Below are positions 1 through 7,846 of a stretch of 21,976 nucleotides of DNA, in pieces. The stretch is taken from positions 1-21,976 of the forward strand of contig JAAZVO010000009.1 of the NCBI GenBank assembly GCA_018623405.1, read 5' to 3'. The DNA comes from Crocinitomicaceae bacterium. Lineage in GTDB: Bacteria > Bacteroidota > Bacteroidia > Flavobacteriales_G > Salibacteraceae. Position 1 is the first letter of the stretch. Every line of letters starts with the position of its first letter. The translations under genes were made by a program, and so were the position numbers. A model generated the notes under the pieces. The model worked only from the letters and a program-made list of their open reading frames with translations. It made no database searches and had not been told where the DNA came from.

Positions 1-956
1 AGGAATCGAACTGATTTATGTCTTTCGATTTTTATTTTCTTGGGTATATTAAAACAATAGTTTAATAATAGTTCATGAGAACCTGAACTCCCAGTTCTAA
101 TTAGTGAGGTTGTTACATCGTAAGCATATCCAATTCTTAAGGTACCACCTCCTAATCCTGTTCCACCCATTTGGTAATCTACACCAACCATTGGTATAAC
201 AGCATCTTGCAATCTGTAAGTAATACCTCCCCAAAATAAATTATTGTATACTGCAGATATATTAATATCCATTTGAGCAGAAGCTCCATCAGACTTAACA
301 AAAATTGAGGGCTGGAAAACCACATTTGGCAACAACCTATCATAATTATAACCTGCCATCAAATAATAATGGCGAGCTATCTCAACTCCATTATTGCCTG
401 CAACACCTTGTAAATTTGCACTCGGAATGTGGGTAGCAGAAATACCTGCATACAAATCATTATTCGCAAAGTAGGCTCCAAAATCTAAATCAAATGCACT
501 TGAAGTTAAACCTTGATCAGGAATTGATGGATCTAAAACAGGATCATCAATAGCATCCCAAGCAGAGCCAATAGACCTTTGTAACATTCCCAAACCTAAA
601 CCAATACCTAATTGACCTGACACTGCCGGTATATCTAAATGATAAGCATAAGATGCCTTTAGGTGAAAATCTTTAAATTGACCAATTTGATCTTGAGCAA
701 CTGATAACCCAACACCACCTTTTAAAATTGGAACCGGACCATGTACAGTAAACAGATAAGTTCCGGGTTGACCTTCAAAACCAACCCATTGTTCTCTTCC
801 TAATACTGTAGCACATATAGCTCCATTGGTTCCGGCTACTCCAGGGTTTGGAAATAACCTGTTGTACATGTTCTGACTGAACTGAGGATCTTGTTGCGCT
901 TCGGCTATTTTAAATAAACCAAGCAAGAAGATCCATAATATCAATAATTTCCTCAT
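1..956 (-). CDS. PorP/SprF family type IX secretion system membrane protein (3' end truncated by window edge)
   Basis: The reading frame is open from an ATG at 956 leftwards through base 1, giving about 318 residues with no stop, so the C-terminus lies outside the window. It begins with a signal peptide (MRKLLILWIFLLGLFKIAEA), followed by QQDPQFSQNMYNRLFPNPG, the usual mature start of PorP/SprF proteins. Glycine- and aromatic-rich alternating segments typical of an outer-membrane beta-barrel follow. The last visible residues (IERHKSVRF) look close to the family's normal end, so little is probably missing. Members of this family sit in the outer membrane and attach the PorK/PorN ring or cell-surface adhesins to it. 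A GAGGAG ribosome-binding site lies 5 nt before the ATG. The family is clear; which paralogue this is cannot be told from sequence alone. Confidence 0.9.
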   Translation of the reverse strand, partial: MRKLLILWIFLLGLFKIAEAQQDPQFSQNMYNRLFPNPGVAGTNGAICATVLGREQWVGFEGQPGTYLFTVHGPVPILKGGVGLSVAQDQIGQFKDFHLKASYAYHLDIPAVSGQLGIGLGLGMLQRSIGSAWDAIDDPVLDPSIPDQGLTSSAFDLDFGAYFANNDLYAGISATHIPSANLQGVAGNNGVEIARHYYLMAGYNYDRLLPNVVFQPSIFVKSDGASAQMDINISAVYNNLFWGGITYRLQDAVIPMVGVDYQMGGTGLGGGTLRIGYAYDVTTSLIRTGSSGSHELLLNYCFNIPKKIKIERHKSVRF

Positions 957-985
957 GCAGGCTCCTCGATAATTATTAAGGGTGG

Positions 986-1016
986 CTAAAATATATAAAA
1001 AATCAAATCACACAAA
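986..1016 (-). promoter_or_regulatory. Probable Bacteroidota promoter for the PorP/SprF gene
   Basis: Read on the minus strand, TTTG (1016-1013) is followed by exactly 19 nt and then TATTTTAG (993-986). This matches the Bacteroidota vegetative pattern TTTG-N19-TAnnTTTG with one mismatch. Transcription would start near 980, giving a leader of about 25 nt that contains the GAGGAG site. An upstream TAAATTTG (1020-1013) fits the -7 consensus perfectly but lacks a good -33 partner. The placement suggests this gene is transcribed separately from the topA operon. Confidence 0.5.
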
Positions 1017-1057
1017 TTTAACTTAACAAGCAGCTAACACCCTGTTAATAGTGGGGT

Positions 1058-2221
1058 TTAAACTAGCTTTTGAAAGGTCTTTAACCACCTATCAGGCATT
1101 TCATCTTTGCATGCTGCCAAATAATCTTTGTATGAACAAGGAACAAATTGATGTCTTTTATATTTCAAAATACTATTATTTGGATGAGGGATATCCATCC
1201 ACCACCTATCAGTTTTTAAGTTCTTTAAAAACACCAAGTTGTTTTCGTGTTTTTCTGAATTAATAATATATTTCAAAAATTCTTTATTGTCTCTTTCAGG
1301 AACCTCATCCTTTCTGCTGTAAAAGCCATCTATAAAATACCAAACCATTTGCGATAATAAGTATGCGGTTTGGCCTCGCTCATCGGCATTTGGATTTAGT
1401 TCGTAAAACCCAATTGAAGAAAGCTTATCGCTTAAGCCTGCATATCTAGTTAATTGGCAAGCCTCTTCCCCATAGAAACCATTTGGAGTAACATTTTTAT
1501 TTCCTGGAGCATCAGAATGTCTAATTGCTGATAAATCGAAAGAGATGATATCAGCGTTTCTTATAATGGGTTCTGCTTCTGTTAAATCAGCCCTAATTTC
1601 ACCTAATCGGTAGGTATCAAAATGCAGTTTAGCCATCAACTCCTGTTCTTCTTGAGTGACAAAATAGGTTTGATAACCAATATTTGCAAAGTTGAAAAGA
1701 TAGTTTGGGTGATGAAGAATTATTTTATTTAAAAAGGCATTTGACTTTAGATCATCTCCAACATCACCTAAATCGAATGCATTATCAATACTAACAATAT
1801 TTACAAGTTGTTCTGAACGCTCGTAAGCTTTAAAATTTGAAAACGTAATATCTTGACTGCCTCCTATAATTATCGGGGTAATTCTAAGCTCAAGCAAATC
1901 TGCCAATACATTTGTTAAACCCGTGTAAGTATCCTCGATTGTTTCTCCAGGTTTAAAGTTACCCAAGTCAATAAGCTTGGGCTGAACAACTCCTGTTGTG
2001 TGATGGTAAAAAAACTTCCGAAACTGATCTGCCCCTTTTGCGGTACCTTTATTATTTACTGCGTTTCTTTCTTCAGGAACCCCAATAATGGCTAAATCAA
2101 AGCCTTGTAACTTTTCTTTTTCAAGGTCTTTTTGAAAAAAATGAGTGTGGTGCCCTAAAAAGCCATCTTTAAAGTTTTCGTTTTTTAAATTAACAGGTTC
2201 AAAAAAAGGTGCTATTTCCAT
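1058..2221 (-). CDS. Arginase/formimidoylglutamase-fold protein with degenerate metal site
   Basis: This 387-residue protein has the ureohydrolase fold. Members normally hydrolyse guanidino or formimino substrates with a two-manganese centre. The three ligand motifs can be placed but are altered. GGDHS is GGSQD at 120-124 (His to Gln), DAHxD is DNAFD at 146-150 (His to Ala), and SFDxD is SFDLS at 227-231 (second Asp to Ser). The glutamate of the later ELNP motif is kept (E274). About three of six metal ligands are therefore lost, and ordinary catalysis is unlikely. There is an extra C-terminal segment of about 90 residues rich in Trp, Tyr and Lys. It starts within the topA stop (TAATG, 1-nt overlap), so it is translationally coupled to topA. 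Automated annotation would probably call it formimidoylglutamase; there is no hut gene nearby to support that. Confidence 0.8.
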   Translation of the reverse strand: MEIAPFFEPVNLKNENFKDGFLGHHTHFFQKDLEKEKLQGFDLAIIGVPEERNAVNNKGTAKGADQFRKFFYHHTTGVVQPKLIDLGNFKPGETIEDTYTGLTNVLADLLELRITPIIIGGSQDITFSNFKAYERSEQLVNIVSIDNAFDLGDVGDDLKSNAFLNKIILHHPNYLFNFANIGYQTYFVTQEEQELMAKLHFDTYRLGEIRADLTEAEPIIRNADIISFDLSAIRHSDAPGNKNVTPNGFYGEEACQLTRYAGLSDKLSSIGFYELNPNADERGQTAYLLSQMVWYFIDGFYSRKDEVPERDNKEFLKYIINSEKHENNLVFLKNLKTDRWWMDIPHPNNSILKYKRHQFVPCSYKDYLAACKDEMPDRWLKTFQKLV

Positions 2222-4509
2222 TAACGGCGTTTTTTCTTATCCTGAGCCTCAATTATTTCTTTAACCTCTTCATAAGTTAAAGATTTGGGCTCGGTCCCTT
2301 TTGGGATTCGATAATTTTTCTTGCCGAATTTAATGTAGGGACCATACCTCCCGTTAAGTACTTCTAAATTCTTTTCCTCATCGAATTGTTTAATAATTCG
2401 ATTTGCTTCTACCTCTTTTTTGGCTTTTATTAATTCGATAGCTTCCTCTAAAGAAACTTCTAATGGGTCTTTGCCTTTAGGAATACTAACAAACATTTTC
2501 CCATATCTTACATAAGGGCCAAATCGACCTACACCAACATTAACCCCTTCACCTTCAAATTCACCGAGTGCTTTTGGAAGTTCAAACAATTTTAACGCCT
2601 GTTCTAAGGTTACTGTTGAAATAGAAAGTGGAGCCTTTAAACTCGCAAATTTTGGTTTTTCATCACTATCGGTTTCACCTACTTGTACCATAGGACCATA
2701 CCTTCCTATCCTCGCATAAACGTTTTCGCCAGTTTTTGGATGTTGCCCGAGTAATTTTTCACCGGTAGCTTTATCTGAATGCTCAATGGCCTCCTCTACA
2801 TTTTCTTTAAATGGGTTGTAAAATTCCTCAAGCATTTTTTCCCATTCCAGTCCTCCTTCAGCAATATCATCAAATTGTTTTTCAACACCTGCTGTAAAGT
2901 TATAATCCAATACTTTTTGGAAATTTTCTACTAAAAAGTCGTTAACGACCATTCCGATATCTGTAGGGAATAATTTTTTCTTTTCAGCTCCGGTAACTTC
3001 TGTTTGAACTTTCTCAGTTTGACCTTTATTCTTATCATAAGTTACAACATTATATTCTCTCTTCTCCCCTTCTCTATCTGTTTTTTCGATGTAACCTCTT
3101 TTTTGAATTGTGGTTATGGTTGGTGCATAAGTGGATGGCCTACCAATACCAAGCTGTTCCAACTTTTTTACCAAACTTGCCTCAGTATATCTAGGAGGGT
3201 GATGCGTAAATTTTTCAGTGGCATTAAATGCCTCTAACAACAATTGTTCACCAACCTTTATTGGTGGAAGCAACCCTGATGTTTCCTCTTCTTGGTCTCC
3301 ATCGTCTTTTGATTCTTGATATACTTTTAAAAATCCATCAAAAATTATCACTTCTCCGGTTGCCCTAAAATCAACTTTGTTATTTGAAACAGTAATAGTT
3401 GTTTTTTCCAGTTGAGCTTCAGCCATTTGAGAGGCTACTGTTCTTTTCCAAATTAAATCATAAAGCTTCGACTCTTGATTAGACCCATCTATTGAATGTA
3501 TATTAAAGTATGTAGGCCTAATAGCTTCGTGTGCTTCCTGAGCTCCTTTGGATTTGGTAGCATATTTTCTTGGCTTTGAAAACTCAGATCCATAATTTTT
3601 GGAAATTTCATTTTTTGAAGCTGCAATTGCCGTATCAGATAAGTTAACAGAGTCTGTTCTCATGTAAGTTATCTTACCCGATTCATAAAGCCTTTGCGCT
3701 ACACTCATGGTTTGAGAAACTGAAAAACCTAATTTTCTTGCAGCTTCTTGTTGTAAAGTGGATGTAGTAAAAGGCGGAGCAGGAGACCTTTTTGTTGGTT
3801 TTTTCTCAACATTGGCAACACTAAAATTACCTTCTAAAATTTGAGCAATTATCTTGTCTAAACTAGCCCTATCTTCAATTTTATTGGGATATTCAGCATT
3901 TAGAATCTCACCACCTTCAAGTTTGAAATCAACTTTAAGTTTAAAATAATTTTCAGGTTTAAAAGCTAATATTTCTCTTTCTCTTTCAACAATTACCCTT
4001 ACAGCAACACTTTGCACTCGGCCCGCCGAAAGCGATGGCTTAACTTTTCTCCAAAGAACAGGTGAAATCTCAAATCCAACAAGCCTATCTAATATTCTAC
4101 GAGCTTGTTGAGCATTTACTAAGTTTTCATCGATTGTTCTGGGATTTTTAATAGCGTTAAGAATTGCCGATTTAGTAATTTCATGAAATACAATGCGCTT
4201 AGAATTTTCATGATTTAAGCCTAAAACTTGAGCCAAATGCCATGATATAGCTTCTCCTTCCCTATCCTCATCCGTAGCTAACCAAACAATTTCAGCTTTT
4301 TTGGTTAACTCCTTTAATTCTTTAATTACTTTCTTCTTATCAGGTAACACCTCATAATTTGGGGCAAAACCTTTCTCAATGTTTATGGAGTTCTCTTTTT
4401 TTGGAAGATCTCTTACGTGACCATAACTTGATTTTACGGTAAAGCCTTTTCCTAAAAAATTCTCAATGGTTTTGGCTTTGGCCGGCGATTCTACAATAAC
4501 TAACTCCAT
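2221..4509 (-). CDS. topA: DNA topoisomerase I (type IA)
   Basis: This 762-residue enzyme relaxes negatively supercoiled DNA through a transient 5'-phosphotyrosine link. The N-terminal TOPRIM domain starts ELVIVESPAKAKTIENFLG and has the acidic triad motif TDEDRE at 79-84. The catalytic tyrosine is Y282 in TYMRTDS. The conserved GRPSTYAPTI stretch is at 456-465. The C-terminus has no zinc fingers, and I see no cysteine in the protein. Instead there are three glycine-rich C-terminal repeats with GRYGP/GRFGP signatures near 602, 661 and 720, followed by a Lys/Arg tail. This repeat-type C-terminus is usual outside the proteobacteria. It is the first gene of the minus-strand operon with the ureohydrolase and is divergent from miaB across 148 nt. 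Confidence 0.98.
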   Translation of the reverse strand: MELVIVESPAKAKTIENFLGKGFTVKSSYGHVRDLPKKENSINIEKGFAPNYEVLPDKKKVIKELKELTKKAEIVWLATDEDREGEAISWHLAQVLGLNHENSKRIVFHEITKSAILNAIKNPRTIDENLVNAQQARRILDRLVGFEISPVLWRKVKPSLSAGRVQSVAVRVIVEREREILAFKPENYFKLKVDFKLEGGEILNAEYPNKIEDRASLDKIIAQILEGNFSVANVEKKPTKRSPAPPFTTSTLQQEAARKLGFSVSQTMSVAQRLYESGKITYMRTDSVNLSDTAIAASKNEISKNYGSEFSKPRKYATKSKGAQEAHEAIRPTYFNIHSIDGSNQESKLYDLIWKRTVASQMAEAQLEKTTITVSNNKVDFRATGEVIIFDGFLKVYQESKDDGDQEEETSGLLPPIKVGEQLLLEAFNATEKFTHHPPRYTEASLVKKLEQLGIGRPSTYAPTITTIQKRGYIEKTDREGEKREYNVVTYDKNKGQTEKVQTEVTGAEKKKLFPTDIGMVVNDFLVENFQKVLDYNFTAGVEKQFDDIAEGGLEWEKMLEEFYNPFKENVEEAIEHSDKATGEKLLGQHPKTGENVYARIGRYGPMVQVGETDSDEKPKFASLKAPLSISTVTLEQALKLFELPKALGEFEGEGVNVGVGRFGPYVRYGKMFVSIPKGKDPLEVSLEEAIELIKAKKEVEANRIIKQFDEEKNLEVLNGRYGPYIKFGKKNYRIPKGTEPKSLTYEEVKEIIEAQDKKKRR

Positions 4510-4608
4510 ACTTTTATTTTGAAAAACAAAACCAACAACTAGAGGTTTTGGGGCTACAAAGAAAAAAATTTAAAACAATCAGCGTAATTTAGATTTATTA
4601 AAGAAGTA

Positions 4609-4625
4609 GCTGTCATATTGACAGC
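4609..4625. promoter_or_regulatory. Perfect 17-bp palindrome over the miaB promoter (candidate operator)
   Basis: GCTGTCA-TAT-TGACAGC is a perfect inverted repeat with 7-bp arms and a 3-nt centre. It covers the -33 TTG (4618-4620) of the predicted miaB promoter, so a bound protein would block or recruit RNA polymerase. A near-identical 15-bp element lies upstream of groES (9216-9230). No T-run follows, so it is not a terminator. Confidence 0.6.
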
Positions 4626-4647
4626 CAAGAGTAAATCGTTAATTTTG
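4618..4647 (+). promoter_or_regulatory. Bacteroidota-type promoter of the miaB operon
   Basis: TTG (4618-4620), 19 nt, then TAATTTTG (4640-4647) matches TTG-N19-TAnnTTTG at every conserved base. Transcription would start about 4652-4654, only a few bases before the ATG at 4658, so the mRNA would be nearly leaderless. Confidence 0.7.
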
Positions 4648-4657
4648 CCGGCTAATT

Positions 4658-6097
4658 ATGGAAATGGAAAATAATACTGAAACATTATTAGGAGAAGAAC
4701 TTCAAGGTTCTGCAACGATTTTAAAAGACGAAAGGCCCGGCACAAAAAAACTATACTTAGAAAGTTATGGTTGCCAAATGAATTTTTCGGATAGCGAAAT
4801 AGTTGCTTCTATACTAAATAAAGAAGGTTTCGAAACAACAAATAATGTAGAAGAAGCCAACGTAGTTTTATTAAATACTTGTGCAATTAGAGATAATGCT
4901 GAGCAAAGGGTAAGAAACAGGTTAAAACACCTTAATGCTGAAAAAAAGAAAAACCCCAACTTAACCATAGGTGTTTTGGGTTGTATGGCAGAGCGACTAA
5001 AATCTCAACTTTTAGAAGAAGAAAAATTAGTTGATTTAGTAGCAGGCCCTGATGCTTATAGATCATTACCTCAACTTATTGGTGAAATTGAGGATGGAAG
5101 AAAGGCCGTAAATGTACTCTTAAGCAGAGAAGAAACTTATGCAGATATAAGCCCTGTAAGGTTAGACTCTAATGGTGTTTCTGCATTTATTTCAATTATG
5201 AGAGGCTGTGACAATATGTGTTCATTTTGTGTTGTTCCTTTCACTAGAGGTCGGGAAAGATCTAGGGACCCTAAGAGTATTGTTTCAGAAGCAAAGCAAT
5301 TACTTGAAAAAGGATACAAAGAGGTTACATTATTGGGTCAAAATGTTGATTCGTACAGATGGAATATTACAAAAAAAGGAGAAGTAATAAATCCGGATGA
5401 GGAAGCTGTTTCATTTGCGAGGTTAATGGAATTGGTTGCTCAAGTTTCGCCAGAGTTAAGGATTAGATTCTCAACATCTCATCCAAAAGACCTTACTGAA
5501 GATGTTGCCAGAGTAATGGCTAAATATGAAAATATTTGTAATTGCATTCACCTTCCTGTACAATCAGGTAATTCTGAAGTTCTTAAAAAAATGAATAGAG
5601 GATACACCCGCGAGTGGTATTTAGACAGGATGAATATGATTAGAAGAATTGTGCCTGATGTTGGAATGAGCACCGATATTATTACTGGTTTTTGTGGTGA
5701 AACAGAAGCACAACATCAAGAAACGCTTAGCCTAATGGAAGAGGTGAAGTTCGATTTTGCGTATATGTTTAAATACTCTGAAAGACCCAAAACGCTTGCT
5801 GAGCGAAAATTTGAAGACAATATTCCAGAAGAAACAAAAATTAAGCGACTAAATGAAGTTATTGCAATACAAATGCAGCACTCTTTAGAAAGCAACAAAA
5901 AAGATATTGGTAAAATATTTAAAGTACTAATTGAGGGAACTTCAAAAAAGTCCGAAGAGCAGCTTTTTGGCAGAAATTCGCAAAACAAGGTAATTGTATT
6001 TCCTAAAGAACAATATAAAAAGAAGGAATACGTCTTGGTAAAAGTAGAAGATTGCACTGCTGCAACCTTAAAAGGAAAAGCTGTAGGATATGCCTGA
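4658..6097 (+). CDS. miaB: tRNA-2-methylthio-N6-dimethylallyladenosine synthase
   Basis: This 479-residue radical-SAM methylthiotransferase adds the 2-methylthio group to i6A37 in tRNAs that read UNN codons. The N-terminal UPF0004 domain carries the cysteines of the auxiliary 4Fe-4S cluster at C39 (YGCQMN), C75 (NTCAIRDNA) and C109 (LGCMAER). The radical-SAM triad is C184, C188, C191 in GCDNMCSFC, followed by VVPFTRGRERSR, which separates MiaB from MtaB and RimO. A TRAM domain occupies about 410-475. An in-frame second ATG lies at 4664, so the first two residues are uncertain. It heads a five-gene operon; its TGA lies inside the next gene (8-nt overlap). Confidence 0.97.
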   Translation: MEMENNTETLLGEELQGSATILKDERPGTKKLYLESYGCQMNFSDSEIVASILNKEGFETTNNVEEANVVLLNTCAIRDNAEQRVRNRLKHLNAEKKKNPNLTIGVLGCMAERLKSQLLEEEKLVDLVAGPDAYRSLPQLIGEIEDGRKAVNVLLSREETYADISPVRLDSNGVSAFISIMRGCDNMCSFCVVPFTRGRERSRDPKSIVSEAKQLLEKGYKEVTLLGQNVDSYRWNITKKGEVINPDEEAVSFARLMELVAQVSPELRIRFSTSHPKDLTEDVARVMAKYENICNCIHLPVQSGNSEVLKKMNRGYTREWYLDRMNMIRRIVPDVGMSTDIITGFCGETEAQHQETLSLMEEVKFDFAYMFKYSERPKTLAERKFEDNIPEETKIKRLNEVIAIQMQHSLESNKKDIGKIFKVLIEGTSKKSEEQLFGRNSQNKVIVFPKEQYKKKEYVLVKVEDCTAATLKGKAVGYA

Positions 6098-7352
6098 TGT
6101 TGATATTCAATCCATAAAACAACGATTTGGAATTATTGGAACCTCTCCACTTTTAGATCGAGCTATAAATATTGCATCGCAAGTTGCAACTACAGATTTA
6201 TCGGTACTAATTGCTGGCGAAAGTGGGGTTGGTAAAGAAAGAATGCCGCAGATAATTCATAGCCTTTCTCCTAGAAAGCACAATAAATATATAGCTGTAA
6301 ACTGTGGCGCCATACCTGAAGGCACAATTGATTCCGAATTATTTGGCCATGAAAAAGGTTCGTTTACTGGAGCACAAGGAAGTAGAAAAGGATATTTTGA
6401 AGAGGCCGACGGTGGAACAATATTTTTAGACGAGGTTGCTGAACTTCCACTTCAAACACAAGTAAGATTATTGAGGGTGTTGGAAACCGGTGAGTTTATG
6501 AAAGTAGGCTCCTCAAAAGTTCAAAAAACAAATGTTAGAATAGTAGCAGCAACAAACGTAAATGTTCCTGAGGCCATCTCAAAAGGAAAATTTAGAGAGG
6601 ATTTATATTACCGATTGAATTCTGTTCCTATTAAAATGCCCTCTTTAAGTGAGCGAAAAGAAGACATTCACCTACTTTTTAGAAAATTTGCATCAGATTT
6701 TGCAGATAAATACCGCATGCCGGTTGTGAGGTTAACTCCTGAAGCAGCTAAAATCCTAGAGGAATACAGGTGGAAAGGAAATATTAGACAACTGAAAAAT
6801 ACGGCTGAACAGATTTCTGTTATTGAACAAAATAGAGAAATAACACAAGACGTTATAATAAGGTATTTGCCAGATTTTGGAAATTCAAGTGATTTACCTG
6901 CTGTTTACCAAAAACCTGAAGAAAAAAACGACTTCACCGAGCGCGAGATTCTATACAAGTTTTTAATAGACATGAAAAAAGACCTTGGAGACTTAAAGAA
7001 GGTTGTTTTAGACCTTGTAAAAGAAGGAAAGGTTAACATGTCTGAAGAGCAAAGTGAGATAATTCAAAAAATTTATGATGATGTTCAGGAAAGTGGAAAA
7101 ACCCCACTGCAACTAGCTCCGGCCAAACCTGTTTACAATAATTCTCCTTTAGAATACGAAATTCATGCACCAGGTGAGTTTGATGATCATGAAGAGTTAA
7201 CAGAAGAGTCTTTATCGTTAGAAGAAAAAGAAAGAGAGTTAATTCAAAAAGCACTTGAAAAATATAATGGAAAGCGAAAAGATGCTGCAAAAGAATTGGG
7301 CATTTCAGAGCGAACGTTGTATAGAAAAATCAAAGAATACGATTTAAATTGA
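6090..7352 (+). CDS. Sigma-54-interacting transcriptional activator without sensor domain
   Basis: This 420-residue protein is a bacterial enhancer-binding protein of the AAA+ class. Such proteins use ATP to remodel sigma-54 holoenzyme. The AAA+ domain starts almost at the N-terminus (RFGIIG at 12-17). Walker A is GESGVGKE (43-50), the sigma-54 contact loop is GSFTGA (90-95), and Walker B is IFLDE (111-115). The WKGNIRQLKN motif at 228-237 ends the domain. A linker of about 115 residues (265-380), partly acidic, separates it from a Fis-type helix-turn-helix at about 382-418 (AAKELGISERTLYRKI). There is no receiver, GAF or PAS domain, so activity is probably set by expression level or a partner. 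It overlaps miaB by 8 nt and lptE by 4 nt. No sigma-54 (GG-N10-GC) target site was found with confidence in the window. Confidence 0.93.
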   Translation: MPDVDIQSIKQRFGIIGTSPLLDRAINIASQVATTDLSVLIAGESGVGKERMPQIIHSLSPRKHNKYIAVNCGAIPEGTIDSELFGHEKGSFTGAQGSRKGYFEEADGGTIFLDEVAELPLQTQVRLLRVLETGEFMKVGSSKVQKTNVRIVAATNVNVPEAISKGKFREDLYYRLNSVPIKMPSLSERKEDIHLLFRKFASDFADKYRMPVVRLTPEAAKILEEYRWKGNIRQLKNTAEQISVIEQNREITQDVIIRYLPDFGNSSDLPAVYQKPEEKNDFTEREILYKFLIDMKKDLGDLKKVVLDLVKEGKVNMSEEQSEIIQKIYDDVQESGKTPLQLAPAKPVYNNSPLEYEIHAPGEFDDHEELTEESLSLEEKERELIQKALEKYNGKRKDAAKELGISERTLYRKIKEYDLN

Positions 7353-7846
7353 AAAAACTACTCTTTTTAATAGCTGTTGTTTTCTTGAATTCCTGCAAGG
7401 TAAATTATTCATTTACAGGAGCCAGTATTAGTCCTGATATTAAAACAGTTTCGGTGGCATATTTTCCAAATAACGCTCCTTTGGCTCAACCAACCTTAAG
7501 CCAGGTTTTTACCGAAAGTTTAAAAGACTACTTTCTCTCACAAACAAACCTTTCTTTAGTTGACAGATTTGGAGATATTCAATTTGAAGGTGAAATAATA
7601 GATTATAAAACGGAGCCTTTAGCCATCCAACAAAATGAAACTGCTGCTTTAAACCGATTAACAATCTCTATTAGGGTAAGATACACTAACAACAAAGAAG
7701 ATAACGTTGATTTTGAAAGAACCTTTACAAGGTTTGAAGATTATGAAAGCTCTAGAAATTTAGCAGATGTTGAGGCGGAATTAATTCCTCAAATCAATGA
7801 TCAAATAATCCAAGATATTTTTAACGCTAGTATAGGAAATTGGTAA
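7349..7846 (+). CDS. lptE: LptE-family LPS-assembly lipoprotein
   Basis: This 165-residue lipoprotein has the signal MKKLLFLIAVVFLNSC, with lipobox LNSC and lipidated C16. The mature part begins KVNYSFTGASISPDIKTVSVAYFPN and ends with an amphipathic helix (DVEAELIPQINDQIIQDIF), the pattern of Bacteroidota LptE (DUF4136/LptE-like). LptE plugs the LptD barrel that inserts lipopolysaccharide into the outer leaflet. The start codon is TTG inside TTGA, overlapping the stop of the preceding gene by 4 nt. No other start would preserve the signal peptide. The family assignment rests on lipoprotein architecture and position in the miaB-secG cluster rather than on a catalytic motif. Confidence 0.85.
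   Translation: MKKLLFLIAVVFLNSCKVNYSFTGASISPDIKTVSVAYFPNNAPLAQPTLSQVFTESLKDYFLSQTNLSLVDRFGDIQFEGEIIDYKTEPLAIQQNETAALNRLTISIRVRYTNNKEDNVDFERTFTRFEDYESSRNLADVEAELIPQINDQIIQDIFNASIGNW

Noticed and set aside
1023..1079. Imperfect inverted repeat (AGCTAACACCC ... GGGTTTAAACTAGCT) after the ureohydrolase gene
   Set aside because: The arms need a large asymmetric bulge and no T-run follows in the direction of transcription, so I do not call a terminator.
1051..1263. Plus-strand frame of 70 codons opposite the end of the ureohydrolase gene
   Set aside because: It lies almost wholly antisense to a well-supported gene and shows no motif or signal peptide.
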